From Photobacterium obscurum (GTDB lineage Bacteria; Pseudomonadota; Gammaproteobacteria; Enterobacterales; Vibrionaceae), in contig NZ_JAKRRW010000001.1 in NCBI RefSeq assembly GCF_026191635.1, forward strand, positions 1 to 64,000: 64,000 nt of DNA. The letters are read 5' to 3'. Position 1 is the first letter of the stretch; each line of letters begins with the position of its first letter. The notes under the pieces are model-generated. The model ran no database searches and was not told the origin of the DNA. It worked only from the letters and a program-made list of their open reading frames with translations. A program made the position numbers and the translations under genes. This document shows, one piece after another, positions 26,601-35,757 of this stretch.

Positions 26601-26625
26601 AGGCCAGCACAGCGCTGGCCTTTAT
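26601..26625 (+). terminator. Terminator hairpin after the reductase remnant
   Basis: An AGGCCAGC/GCTGGCCT stem is followed by TTTATT. It has outlived the gene it served. Confidence 0.6.
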
Positions 26626-26672
26626 TACACGCAAATTTATTAATAACAATCAGCTAACCATGCAGATCTTTA

Positions 26673-26984
26673 TTATAGTTTCTGTTCGGAAGCAGGTTGT
26701 AGTTCAGCGCTCTGCCAATATACCGCTTCATCCACTAGCTGCTGGCTGGTATCAATCGCATTGAGTACGGCAAGGTATAAATCAGAGTCTTCTTCACCCA
26801 ACTCAACCAATTGTTTTCGTACCTGATATAACTCGTTCAAGTTGGCCTGTTGTTCGACAAGATAGTGATTGATAGCCGCTGATGTTTCACTCGCCTGAAC
26901 CGGCTCATGATCGACCATTGCAAAAATCATAACCAAACCGATTGCTAGAACCGCAAAGAATCCGGCTTTTGATTTCTTCATCAT
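26673..26984 (-). CDS. Hypothetical membrane-anchored or secreted small protein
   Basis: I do not recognise this 103-residue product. The start at 26984 is chosen because AAGGGG lies seven bases upstream. Residues about 7-24 form one hydrophobic helix, either an anchor or an uncleaved signal. The rest is acidic and helical (INHYLVEQQANLNELYQV region) and would lie in the periplasm. The gene stands alone, facing away from the DMT gene. Confidence 0.6.
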   Translation of the reverse strand: MMKKSKAGFFAVLAIGLVMIFAMVDHEPVQASETSAAINHYLVEQQANLNELYQVRKQLVELGEEDSDLYLAVLNAIDTSQQLVDEAVYWQSAELQPASEQKL

Positions 26985-27182
26985 ATCAGAACCCCTTAGC
27001 TTTATATCAGTCAACCTCTACTAATCTGACAAACAATCGAACACCTTACAATTAACCAAAGCTGAACTGCATCAATTTACCGAACGTGACAATACTCACA
27101 AAATAGTTGACCACCAGGTCAAGTATTGATTAAATAGCCCCCAATTTGATCCCTATCACTTTTTTCTCTGAGTATCCGGCCT

Positions 27183-28097
27183 ATGACAAAAACAACCAGC
27201 CACACTGCGCACCTGAAGATGTTTACCTTCACAGCTCTAATCAGCCTATCTTTCCCTATTGGCAGTTATATTACAGCGCAGCTGAACCCACTGGTTGTTA
27301 CCTGGATCCGCTATTTACTAGCGAGTTTGTTGTTTATCGGATTATTAATCGGCCAAAAACAGTTTCGCATTCCAAGTGCAAGAGATCTGGGCCGCTACAC
27401 CTTGATCTGCCTACCGGCACTGACCTATTTCGTTACCATGTTTATTGCGCTGCAGGACACCAGCGCATTAGATACCAGCGCCCTGTACACCACCGTCCCA
27501 CTCATGAGTGCGGTTTTGGCGGCTGTTATTTTCAGACGCCGTACTCCGCTGACCGTTATTGTTGCCCTGCTTGGCGGTATGTTGGGGGCGGGACTGATTA
27601 TTTTTCGCGGTGATCTTTCTTCTGCAGCATCTATTGCCCTGACTACCTCCAATAAAATCTATCTGCTGGGTTGTTTCGCGATGGCGTTAAACCCGATTGT
27701 CGTGAAGAAATTCTATCGCGGAGAGTCCATTACCCATATGACCTGCTGGACGTTGGTATGTGCGACAGGGCTACTGACACTTGGCGCCGCGCCGCAACTG
27801 CTCTCGGCCGCATGGTCTGATATTTCATTCAATATTTGGTTGGGTATTGGCTATTTAGCCGTCTTTGCCACGGCACTGAGTTTCTTTCTATTCCAGCAGG
27901 GGAGTGTTTCTCTTGCTCCAGAACAGGTTTCTGCCTATACCTACCTGATCCCGGTGATGGTATTGTTGGTTAACCGCGTACAGGGCCATATCGAGCCTTG
28001 GTCACACGTAGGTTTCGGCGTGGTAATTGTAATGCTATCGATGATGGTGATGATTGGTGGTTCGACGTTCATTACTGCGATTCGTCGTCACAAATAG
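27183..28097 (+). CDS. DMT-superfamily (EamA) transporter
   Basis: This 304-residue protein has ten predicted helices in two EamA repeats (about 12-140 and 157-295). The family exports amino acids, metabolites or drugs; the substrate cannot be told. Upstream are TTGACC-type sequences at 27110-27130 but no clear promoter pair. Confidence 0.85.
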   Translation: MTKTTSHTAHLKMFTFTALISLSFPIGSYITAQLNPLVVTWIRYLLASLLFIGLLIGQKQFRIPSARDLGRYTLICLPALTYFVTMFIALQDTSALDTSALYTTVPLMSAVLAAVIFRRRTPLTVIVALLGGMLGAGLIIFRGDLSSAASIALTTSNKIYLLGCFAMALNPIVVKKFYRGESITHMTCWTLVCATGLLTLGAAPQLLSAAWSDISFNIWLGIGYLAVFATALSFFLFQQGSVSLAPEQVSAYTYLIPVMVLLVNRVQGHIEPWSHVGFGVVIVMLSMMVMIGGSTFITAIRRHK

Positions 28098-28107
28098 ATA
28101 ATAAAAT

Positions 28108-28150
28108 GCGGCCTTATGTTACTCAAACAAACTGAACAAGGCCGCTATTT
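28108..28150 (+). terminator. Terminator after the DMT gene
   Basis: A perfect 8-bp stem GCGGCCTT/AAGGCCGC is followed by TATTTTCTT. Confidence 0.7.
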
Positions 28151-28188
28151 TCTTAACCGATTTTTTTAACGCTTATCCAAATAAGCGA

Positions 28189-28220
28189 TATATCCAAGTG
28201 ACGTAAGATGCTTGGGTATA
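28189..28220. repeat. Short copy of the TATACCCAAGTGAC palindromic repeat
   Basis: About 32 bases hold the two ends of the repeat also found at 44518-44782 and 57834-57905: a left arm ATCCAAGTGACG and a right arm ATGCTTGGGTAT with almost no interior. It is likely a deleted copy or solo-end remnant, lying between the DMT terminator and the toxin gene. Confidence 0.65.
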
Positions 28221-28225
28221 ACCTT

Positions 28226-29203
28226 TTAATATTGACTTACAGCCAACTTATTCCAGTCGATAGTAAATCGAACCTGTGCTTCTGTATAATGTGTTTTCGT
28301 ACCATAATCAGACCAGGTACAAGCGCTGCGGCTAAACCCCTCCTCTACCTGTTTCATTCCAGCCCTGACTATCATTTCAGTTTTCGCTTCAGTACCCGTT
28401 TCAAACTCTGGCGTAAACACATACTGGAATTTCGGTTTAAATCCATAAATCAGGCGAGGTAGGTTTTCTTCAGGCAGTAAGTTTTCATTGTAACAGTCAG
28501 TATAGTGATACACCCCAGCCCACTTACCGTAATACTGATAATCATTGGTATAAATTTGGTTCAGTGACGTTTTCCATTTTACACCGGTACCACGACCAGC
28601 CCCCACATAGGGAGTAACAGCTGTAACATAATCTTTGCTGGAATAACGAGAGGTATAGCTTACCCCTAACTGGCTACCCAGTGTACCGGAAAAACTTGGC
28701 TGAGCGCCTGGGGTTGCTGTTGCCGTCAAGCCAATAGATGGTGCAACCGTAGTGGTCGAAACCGAGATATCATTCGTTTCATTTTGCGGGGAGTAATCAT
28801 CACCGAATATCGACGTACCACCAGCTTGATAAATACTATAGTCAAAAGTTACAGGGTATGTTTGGGTAAATCGGGCTAGCAGCGGAGCATCATATGTCTG
28901 CTCTACGCCAGATTTTCCTGGTATATAACCGCTACCGAGAGTTACAACTCGTGCTGCCTTCTTTCCATTATTTGAATTTTGAAAGAGCTCGATAAGCAAC
29001 TTCATTTGCACCCGGCTACCACGAAATGCATAAGGGAAGAGTTCTGGCTCGCTTTGCAGGACAACCTCGTAACTCTTCTTTGAGTACCCATTCAAACTGA
29101 CATCATCAACAATAATACTTTCGACAACCTCACTTGCCGAAACTGATGAAGTCGCAGCAGCAGAAAGGCCAAAAATAACCAATACCAATGCTTTATTTTT
29201 CAT
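28226..29203 (-). CDS. Leukocidin/haemolysin-family beta-pore-forming toxin
   Basis: The 325-residue product starts at ATG 29203 with AGGTGA five bases upstream, and a Sec signal peptide ends near Ala23. The C-terminal half follows the rim/cap pattern of the staphylococcal leukocidin and Vibrio haemolysin family. It has a V-x-W strand, then LPRLIYGFKPKFQYVF (compare LP-L-GF-P-F of LukF and alpha-toxin), an alternating strand TEMIVRAGM, and the closing FTIDWNKLAV (compare YEIDWE). The Gly/Ser/Thr-rich centre (about 150-215) would be the prestem that inserts into membranes. Such toxins are secreted and lyse animal cells as oligomers. No lectin or beta-prism domain is present, unlike V. cholerae cytolysin. 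Two Cys residues in the C-terminal half could pair. Confidence 0.78.
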   Translation of the reverse strand: MKNKALVLVIFGLSAAATSSVSASEVVESIIVDDVSLNGYSKKSYEVVLQSEPELFPYAFRGSRVQMKLLIELFQNSNNGKKAARVVTLGSGYIPGKSGVEQTYDAPLLARFTQTYPVTFDYSIYQAGGTSIFGDDYSPQNETNDISVSTTTVAPSIGLTATATPGAQPSFSGTLGSQLGVSYTSRYSSKDYVTAVTPYVGAGRGTGVKWKTSLNQIYTNDYQYYGKWAGVYHYTDCYNENLLPEENLPRLIYGFKPKFQYVFTPEFETGTEAKTEMIVRAGMKQVEEGFSRSACTWSDYGTKTHYTEAQVRFTIDWNKLAVSQY

Positions 29204-29528
29204 TATTTCACCTAGCTTATGGGAACAATCCCAAAAGCTAACAGCTTGATTACAAAGCATCAATAACAACAACACTGGACAGACCAGACGCCAGGTTAGG
29301 CATCGAGGCGTGAATATTCGGTGAGGGATTATAGAGGGTAAATAAAGCTGTCAGATATAGCTCATAGGCATAAATAAATACTTGAAAGAAATACATCAAT
29401 GTAATGACAGTTACAGGGAAGCTTAGATGTAAAAATCACTTATTTAGCACACCAAGTCGCGCAATTTTCAAGTTATTCTGCTTGCAAGTAGCAGCAGCGA
29501 TGGGCGCCACATAATTGAGGGACATACC
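29204..29528. other. Intergenic region upstream of the toxin gene
   Basis: This stretch has 325 bases without a gene and is AT-rich. It should contain the leftward promoter of the toxin gene. I see no clear boxes and no operator-like palindrome. Confidence 0.4.
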
Positions 29529-29798
29529 CTAGTACCTTGTCACATAAATTTTGATGAGTTCAGCGGATGATAAAATGGCTTTATACAAGACAGATGCTTG
29601 AGGGCATAGTGGCTCTACGTCAAAAGCATCTAACGCCGTAGAAAGCCATTTTATCCCCGCCCGTAGGGAGTTCCCCAGCAAGGCGATTATGGCGTTACAT
29701 TGTTTTGAAAGACAAACGTATTCCTTCAACAATGTGCCTTATACTCACCTCGCTGATGGAACTCTGAACTGGTCAAAACTTATGTGATAAGGTACTAG
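29529..29798. mobile_element. 270-bp MITE with ~33-bp terminal inverted repeats and nested hairpin
   Basis: The left end (CTAGTACCTTGTCACATAAA...) and the reverse complement of the right end (CTAGTACCTTATCACATAAG...) agree at nearly every base over about 33 positions. Inside is a second inverted repeat around AAAATGGCTTT/AGAAAGCCATTTT (29571-29656) and a third, shorter arm. There is no transposase frame; the longest frame inside (minus strand) is only a by-product. The layout (outer ends, central hairpin containing CTCTACGT) matches the element at 44518-44782. Its right end supplies the stop codon of the fimbrial gene at 29795. Confidence 0.8.
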
Positions 29799-30700
29799 TG
29801 CAATAAAGAAGGAGTAACTGTAATTGTTATTGAGTCAGCATACCCGCCCGCAGGCTTTGACCGTACACTACCCAGCCTGAACAACATAGAATAACGGGTA
29901 CCCACCGCACTATCGGGTTGATTATAATTAAGCGTCCGCTCACCAGCACTGAGGTTGATCAACTGCTTATTAACCCAAAAATCATAATCGACATCCCACC
30001 TGGAATCGCCACTAGTATGGCGCAGGTGCCCCCGGTTTTCAGACTCAAATTTCAGCGAGTAGTCTGTTGTACTTTGTACCAAAAGCTGGGGTTTTGCGCG
30101 ATAACTCTCGCCTGAGGTCATCTCTTTAAAGTCAACCGTATAGTGGCGGGTGTTATTAGTGCCCCACAGGCTGATTTTCGCCACTTTATCGACATTGACA
30201 GCAAAGTCATGGTCAATTTTCTCATACACTACAGCACGGTTTATCGGAGCCTTAACAGCGGCGTAGTTAAATGAATTAATGTAATCACCATGCGTCACGT
30301 ACTGCCCAGAGCGGAACTTCAGCTGATAACCAATAGTTCTCTTTTCAGTTGGCAAAAGGTTATTGATTGCGATCGCCAAACCATTCTCATAAATCGAAGA
30401 ACTATTATTTCCAGCCAGAATTTGGTAATCCAGCTTTTGCAAACCTTTCTGAGACTGGTAATAATTTCTTCGAGGTTGGATCAGCAAAACCGTATTACAA
30501 GACTGCTCACTGCTGTTGTTTTTAATATCAATCAGGTGATTTTGAATAAGTGCAAAACTACCCGTATCAAAAATGTCATATTGGGCTTTCTTTGCTGTGT
30601 TCTCTAAGCGGATATTCTGCAAGGATAAATTACACTCACTGGCAGCCACATTCATTCCTGACACCATTACCCCAAGCACTATAACTGCATGTTTTATCAT
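29795..30700 (-). CDS. Fimbrial tip-type subunit or adhesin of the chaperone-usher locus
   Basis: This 301-residue protein has a signal peptide ending near Ala20 and two beta-rich halves. The second half ends with the GGYADSITITVTP strand typical of SCPU or fimbrial-subunit domains. Two-domain subunits at the end of such operons are usually tip adhesins. It is the last gene of the operon and overlaps the usher by four bases (ATGA). Its last codons and TAG stop (29795-29797) lie in the end of the MITE, so its C-terminus was probably changed by the insertion. Confidence 0.65.
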   Translation of the reverse strand: MIKHAVIVLGVMVSGMNVAASECNLSLQNIRLENTAKKAQYDIFDTGSFALIQNHLIDIKNNSSEQSCNTVLLIQPRRNYYQSQKGLQKLDYQILAGNNSSSIYENGLAIAINNLLPTEKRTIGYQLKFRSGQYVTHGDYINSFNYAAVKAPINRAVVYEKIDHDFAVNVDKVAKISLWGTNNTRHYTVDFKEMTSGESYRAKPQLLVQSTTDYSLKFESENRGHLRHTSGDSRWDVDYDFWVNKQLINLSAGERTLNYNQPDSAVGTRYSMLFRLGSVRSKPAGGYADSITITVTPSLLH

Positions 30701-33153
30701 CTTCTTTCTGCCTTTATCTTGCCTACCCTGATAATATTGCCCATATCATCCGGTATTGTGATGGTAAAGATAACCGGTTTGGTACTGTGCAGCCTGATCT
30801 GATAAGTACCGGGCTTGAGCCCCGTGATCGCAAACCGACCTTTGCTGTTGGTGAAAAACGCAATAGGTGCAAAATCACTATCTTCGGAATGCGTCGCCGT
30901 TCCCTCAGTCAAGGAAATTGCCGTGCCCTCCACATCAAAAATATAACCCATGGCAGTAATGTTCGCATCTGAACCGATAGTTAACGCGTAAGCGCTGCGG
31001 TGTAGAGGGTTAATAGCAAAGCCCCCCTCACCCAGATCATAGCCGATAGGAAGGTTTTCGACGTCGAACTCAATCCGCTGAGGGACATACGAGACAATAT
31101 CAGGAAACATCAACGGCCCCCAGCCATCCGACTTTATCGCATAACTATCATCGCTTTCAGGGTTAATAATAACCGAACTCTCTTCTAAAGAACTGTGGGG
31201 GGTGATAATCGCAAAAGCGTCATTTATTGGCCTTCCTAACGCAACCTGGCTCCCACTGAATGCCAGAGCGGTTTGCAGCCCCAACCGATTACTATAACCA
31301 TAGGAATCGTCATTATCTAAAAGACTGTCGTGTTCAAAGGTCAGTAGATACCTGTTGCCGGTATAATCCACCGAAATATTACCATCAAGGTTATTAGATT
31401 CACTGGTTTCAACCAAGGCAAAAACCCCAACCCCACCGACTGTACCAGCTCTATTGTTATAGCTATAACGGGTCTGGTAGAGATTCCTGTCAGACTCATA
31501 ACTGGTACTCATATGGTGACTATTGTTCAGTAGCCACTCAATCGGAATACTGGTAGACAAAAAGAAACGGTACTCATCATTGTCTTCAATATCATCATCG
31601 TCATACGTGGCCCGGATACTCCAGTTAGCCCTTGAATTCAGCCACGGACCTGCCAGTGAAGTGGTTAGGGCATAATTCAGATTATCGTTATACAGCCGAC
31701 GAACATTACCTGACAGCCCCAATGACCAGCTATTATTAAATCGATAACTATAAAAGGCATCAAAACGATGCTCCACCCTTTCTTCTGTGGCAATGAGCTC
31801 ATCGATATCTATGTCTGCTATTGAAATAAACTTGTCCGACAGATACTCATACTGAGCATTAAAACTGTGGTCAACCGAAGGCAAAAAAGCGTCGTAGTTA
31901 AACCTTGCCGCATAACCTGATTCGACGGTCTGGTATTCGCTGTAGGCAGCCTCAATACCAAACAAGCCTAAAATTGAAGCAAATCCGGCAGTTCCCCCTA
32001 CCTGATAGATATCCGGCTTGGCTTGGGTATTTGCCCCTAGGGTAAAGCTTTCCGTTACCCCATAATCAAAACCAGCAGAAATAACATAATTATCATTATC
32101 GTACTCCAGCTCGTTATCAATGACCTCACTATCAAGGCCGAGGGATACCGAATACTCCGATTCGCCGGCGGCAAGCAAGTTTACCCCCGTAGCAATATTA
32201 AAGGAGATCACTTCCCGGCGGCCTGATGGGTCTATAATCACCAACTCGATATAGTTCACCCCCGTAGTCAACGGAATATCCCGCACGTCATAAGCCCCGG
32301 GAGTAAGCCGCAAGCGTCGTATTAATATTCCGTCGATATACAACTCGACGGTCGAAGTCCGGTTTAGGACAAATTGCTGACTAGTCAGTGGACGAACATT
32401 TTTAGTGGGAATGATGTCAAAATTACGGTTAATATTTACCCCTAATAGCCCGACACCGCCCTGAAAACCAAATGACTGAAAGGAATGATCACCGAATGTT
32501 ACCCTTGTGCCCTGCGCCGGGAAATCATAGGTAAACTGGGACTCTAGCCGATACAAGTCAGTCTGCGTAGAATCATAATCTATAGCAAAATCTGTCGTGA
32601 AATTAAGCTTGTTATATCGCAGCCCGGCTTCGAAGGTATTACTAGAAAACCACTCAAGATCACTTTCCCCATCGTCATCATGTGAGACATCGAGAAAAGC
32701 ATTAATGTAACCGCTATAGGAGCTAACCTTCCTATAACTCGCACTTAGAGCCGATTCTTCAAATAAATACAAACCACTATCGACGAGTAACTCGGTTGGG
32801 ATCTCAATATTAGTTTCGAATGTCTGTGCACTTAAGTGGGCATTAATATTATAAGGCGACAATACTTCGCTATCTAAATAACCATTAACGACTTGAGCTT
32901 CAAACTTTGCAACTAACGCCTTATCTAGCCGTCGGGCAAAAAAAGGCTGGATCGTATCATACTTAAAAAATAACTTTTGTTGTGGGGTCACCTTCACAAG
33001 CACTTCACGTGTAGGCTGGCCAAAGAAAGTCAGCAAGCTAGAAAATGAAATGGTCTGCGGCGTATTAATATCTGTTCCAGCCTGGATAGAGGAAGATACT
33101 GTAGCAAATTGAATCACAATAAAAACCGACATCCATGTCAGAGGTATCTGCAT
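30697..33153 (-). CDS. Outer-membrane fimbrial usher
   Basis: This 818-residue protein has a signal peptide, an N-terminal domain (about 30-150) and a 24-strand-type barrel region rich in aromatic/Asp strands (about 160-690). The hallmark usher stretch near 255-325 reads NRTSTVELYIDG, LTPGAYDVRDIPL, then GVNYIELVIIDPSGR. The C-terminal beta domains (about 700-818) look like a carboxypeptidase-regulatory or plug-like Ig fold with GTYQIRLHSTKP. It would thread subunits to the surface. It is not close to type 1 or P pili ushers; an alternative or archaic clade is likely but not proven. The start overlaps the chaperone stop by one base. Confidence 0.85.
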   Translation of the reverse strand: MQIPLTWMSVFIVIQFATVSSSIQAGTDINTPQTISFSSLLTFFGQPTREVLVKVTPQQKLFFKYDTIQPFFARRLDKALVAKFEAQVVNGYLDSEVLSPYNINAHLSAQTFETNIEIPTELLVDSGLYLFEESALSASYRKVSSYSGYINAFLDVSHDDDGESDLEWFSSNTFEAGLRYNKLNFTTDFAIDYDSTQTDLYRLESQFTYDFPAQGTRVTFGDHSFQSFGFQGGVGLLGVNINRNFDIIPTKNVRPLTSQQFVLNRTSTVELYIDGILIRRLRLTPGAYDVRDIPLTTGVNYIELVIIDPSGRREVISFNIATGVNLLAAGESEYSVSLGLDSEVIDNELEYDNDNYVISAGFDYGVTESFTLGANTQAKPDIYQVGGTAGFASILGLFGIEAAYSEYQTVESGYAARFNYDAFLPSVDHSFNAQYEYLSDKFISIADIDIDELIATEERVEHRFDAFYSYRFNNSWSLGLSGNVRRLYNDNLNYALTTSLAGPWLNSRANWSIRATYDDDDIEDNDEYRFFLSTSIPIEWLLNNSHHMSTSYESDRNLYQTRYSYNNRAGTVGGVGVFALVETSESNNLDGNISVDYTGNRYLLTFEHDSLLDNDDSYGYSNRLGLQTALAFSGSQVALGRPINDAFAIITPHSSLEESSVIINPESDDSYAIKSDGWGPLMFPDIVSYVPQRIEFDVENLPIGYDLGEGGFAINPLHRSAYALTIGSDANITAMGYIFDVEGTAISLTEGTATHSEDSDFAPIAFFTNSKGRFAITGLKPGTYQIRLHSTKPVIFTITIPDDMGNIIRVGKIKAERR

Positions 33154-33881
33154 TACTCATATACCTTCTCAACGAGTATGATCTGATCGATATCCAACGT
33201 TGGCAGGCTGGAATATGGGATGGTGATATCTACAGTCTGATTGGCCGGAATGAAAATATCAAACCCTTCAGAAATAACTGTCTGGGAGGGAATATGATGA
33301 TCTTGGTTGGTGCGCGAATTTTTCAGCAACAAGTCGAAATTGCTCAACTTGCTGTATTTACTGCCTCGGTTTTCAACCGCAAAAAGCAGACCGTCTGCAG
33401 CTTTACTACCCCGTATTGGAACCTGGGCAATATCAGCTGCCTGCAAGCTTGACGAAACGTGAACAATCACGTTGTAATGTATTTCTATTCCAATAGCCCC
33501 TTTCTTTGAAGGATCAATCTCATTAATGGCCGAAAACTTTATACTGTAGCTAAGAGACTCAGATAATTGTGCTGCACCGCCCCAAATAACCATTACGCTC
33601 TGGCTGTCACCAGGTTCAAGCTTGAAAGCAGGAGGGAAAACCAGCAAATCGTTACCGGTGGCAGGGTTAAAGTCGTAATCTGCGCCTTCAAAGACAAGCC
33701 TACTAACGCTTGCATCAATAAGCTGATATGACGAAGAGTTGTTTCTGAGAGTTATCTTGGTACGATTACTTTTACTTTCAGTAGTTATCTCATGAACCAG
33801 GGGGCCGATTTCCAATGCGTAGCCGTTTATGGATAGAATTGCAAAGAAAAAGATAATAAAAATATTAACCACTTTCTTCAT
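33153..33881 (-). CDS. Periplasmic fimbrial chaperone (PapD-like), second of two
   Basis: This 242-residue product has a signal peptide and two Ig-like domains. The N-domain contains RTKITLRNNSSSYQL, then a conserved VFPPAFKLEPGDSQSVMV strand. This PGxxQ pattern is typical of the G1/H1 region of usher-system chaperones. The start at 33881 follows a GGGGGG run; an in-frame ATG four codons earlier (33893) is less well placed. Two chaperones in one operon suggest that different subunits have private chaperones. Confidence 0.82.
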   Translation of the reverse strand: MKKVVNIFIIFFFAILSINGYALEIGPLVHEITTESKSNRTKITLRNNSSSYQLIDASVSRLVFEGADYDFNPATGNDLLVFPPAFKLEPGDSQSVMVIWGGAAQLSESLSYSIKFSAINEIDPSKKGAIGIEIHYNVIVHVSSSLQAADIAQVPIRGSKAADGLLFAVENRGSKYSKLSNFDLLLKNSRTNQDHHIPSQTVISEGFDIFIPANQTVDITIPYSSLPTLDIDQIILVEKVYE

Positions 33882-33900
33882 CCCGCCCCCCATGGCTTAT

Positions 33901-34614
33901 TTAATTATTTCCATTTATTTCTATTTCAATTTTTTCATTTAAGCCCAATGATGTGATATCTGTAAAAATAGCTTTCGTTGTCGAAAAAGGCAAAAAGAAA
34001 TTTTGATTAATATTTTCCACAACATCCTCACCTAATAGGGTCTCTTTTTTACCCTTGGAGCTAACCTGCCATTTGGTATCTGAAATCCACTCATACTTAT
34101 TACCAACGTTGTCGATGGTTAGCTCCCACTTCTTTTCACCGAGAGGCTTTATAGACGTGACCAGTAATTGGCTCTTAGCATTTCGAGGTAACACATTAAG
34201 TACGGCTTCATAGTTCACAACATATTGGATCACACTGCTTTCATCATTTTTGTTAGCGTTGACGGTATCGACCTGGTTAAAATTTAGCAGATATGTCTTG
34301 GAGGATGATATATCTGGTTCACCAAGATAGCGCACCATGACAGCTTGCTTTTGACCAGGCTCAATAGACACCACATCTGGAATAATAATGAAATCTTCTT
34401 CAGCAGATGACTCACTCATCACCGAAAGGTTACTTTTTAAGAAAGAGGCTGTTATCTCAATTTTAATTGGATAGTCGAAATTATTAGCTAATTCGTACTT
34501 TTGCTGAGCGGAACGCCCAAAGGCATCAATATCTGTTGTTAATGGGCTAATCTGAAAAGCATAACAATGCCCAGAAAGAGCCAGAAGCAGGAAAATATAG
34601 AAATACTTAAACAT
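33901..34614 (-). CDS. Periplasmic fimbrial chaperone (PapD-like), first of two
   Basis: The 237-residue product has a signal peptide (about 1-19) and an Ig-like N-domain with FIIIPDVVSIEPGQKQAVMV, the same strand pattern as the neighbour chaperone. The C-domain includes KKWELTIDNVGNKYEW. Sequence identity to its neighbour is low, so the pair is not a recent duplication. It lies 47 bases after the Lys/Tyr-rich subunit gene and 20 bases before the second chaperone. Confidence 0.78.
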   Translation of the reverse strand: MFKYFYIFLLLALSGHCYAFQISPLTTDIDAFGRSAQQKYELANNFDYPIKIEITASFLKSNLSVMSESSAEEDFIIIPDVVSIEPGQKQAVMVRYLGEPDISSSKTYLLNFNQVDTVNANKNDESSVIQYVVNYEAVLNVLPRNAKSQLLVTSIKPLGEKKWELTIDNVGNKYEWISDTKWQVSSKGKKETLLGEDVVENINQNFFLPFSTTKAIFTDITSLGLNEKIEIEINGNN

Positions 34615-34661
34615 GATAAGCCCCCGAAATTATGGGAGGCTAAGCCCCCCACATTCAAAGA

Positions 34662-35180
34662 TTAATAATAAACGATTGGTGAAACTTTAACAATTAAACG
34701 GTCTGATTTGTGGCCTGGATATACTTTGTAAAAGTCATACTTGTGAGATTTAACTTTAAGCGGAATATATCCATCCTTAACATATTTACTAATATCTGCA
34801 TATTCTTTACTATAACTTGAATAGACCTTATAATCTCCAACCATCAGATCCCAGTGAATTGGAGAACCGTAACCTTTTGCTCCTTTCAGGCCGTAGTTTT
34901 GTGAATGTGCGGTAACATACGCTTTTTTAGAGTTACATTTCACATAAAGCTTAGTGTCACCATAGCTGTGCTTATCATAATTCAGATAACCCAAGTCAAC
35001 ATTTTTCTTGCTAAAATAACAATTACATTGCTTCTTCACATGAGCTTTAATTTTGAGATCACAATATGAATCCTTACCATTCTTACACCCTTGGCCCTGA
35101 GACATTTCCCCCGCGTAAACAGGCGTAGCCATAAGTGAAGTAAATAGCATTGCTGCTGATGTTAGCACAAGCTTTTTCAT
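34662..35180 (-). CDS. Lys/Tyr-rich fimbrial subunit-like protein, probable major pilin
   Basis: The 172-residue product has a signal peptide ending after VYA (residue 23). The mature part of about 149 residues holds about 25 Lys, 20 Tyr and 6 His against about 13 acidic residues, so it is strongly basic. The strand pattern (IKAHVKKQC, LYVKCNSKKAYVTAHS, GLKG, final RLIVKVSPIVYY) parallels the subunit at 35275 and ends like a pilin. Cys residues in the N-terminal part could form disulfides. It has a good ribosome site (ACGGAG), in line with high expression. I infer a structural subunit. Confidence 0.6.
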   Translation of the reverse strand: MKKLVLTSAAMLFTSLMATPVYAGEMSQGQGCKNGKDSYCDLKIKAHVKKQCNCYFSKKNVDLGYLNYDKHSYGDTKLYVKCNSKKAYVTAHSQNYGLKGAKGYGSPIHWDLMVGDYKVYSSYSKEYADISKYVKDGYIPLKVKSHKYDFYKVYPGHKSDRLIVKVSPIVYY

Positions 35181-35274
35181 GATAAACTCCGTGTTAAAAT
35201 TAAATAATTAATAGCTCTTATTTGCTTAGTTATGTATTGCCCTGTAATAGGTCAACTTATAAAGCCGTTTCATT

Positions 35275-35757
35275 CTACAAAATTAAAGTTGGGAAAAGTT
35301 CAATCACCAACCTCTCTTCGTAGTCCCCTGAATAGAGCAACTTGTCTACCAACTGAATACTGAGCTGCCCATGCGTTTCAAAGGGTATTTTTTTTATCGT
35401 TCGGAATAACTGACTATTTCTAATCTGGTTACTATCACCACGCATATTTACACCAAACTCTGGAATATTGAGCGACAGTTTATACTTGGCGATATCTCTG
35501 CCGTTTTTTAGACCTCCATAATGAGAGGAAACTGAAATATCAAACGGTGTATTACAATACAAGTCAAATCCAATTGTCTTGTTGTTTGTGTTTGATAAGT
35601 CCAAGTCTCCAGATATATCTATGATGCTGCAGCTCTTTTTTATATAGCCTTTAAGATCAATTTTTACACTATCACTGGCATTAGCATCGTGAACAAAAAG
35701 CAGACTGCTCACTACTAGCATTCCTAACAAGGTTCTATCAATGTGTCGGGTTTGCAT
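35275..35757 (-). CDS. Fimbrial subunit-like protein (first gene of the operon)
   Basis: The 160-residue product has a signal peptide ending near residue 27 (ANA). The mature part begins with KIDLKGYIKKSC, then DLYCNTPFDISVSSHYGGLKNG, and ends GDYEERLVIELFP. The paired Cys, the CNTPF-type strand and a final alternating strand are the marks of SCPU or archaic pilins. It is probably a minor or initiating subunit. A 95-base gap separates it from the Lys/Tyr-rich subunit. Confidence 0.65.
   Translation of the reverse strand: MQTRHIDRTLLGMLVVSSLLFVHDANASDSVKIDLKGYIKKSCSIIDISGDLDLSNTNNKTIGFDLYCNTPFDISVSSHYGGLKNGRDIAKYKLSLNIPEFGVNMRGDSNQIRNSQLFRTIKKIPFETHGQLSIQLVDKLLYSGDYEERLVIELFPTLIL

Noticed and set aside
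29529..29732. 67-codon minus-strand frame inside the MITE
   Set aside because: It follows the inverted repeats of the element and has no ribosome site; a by-product of the MITE sequence.
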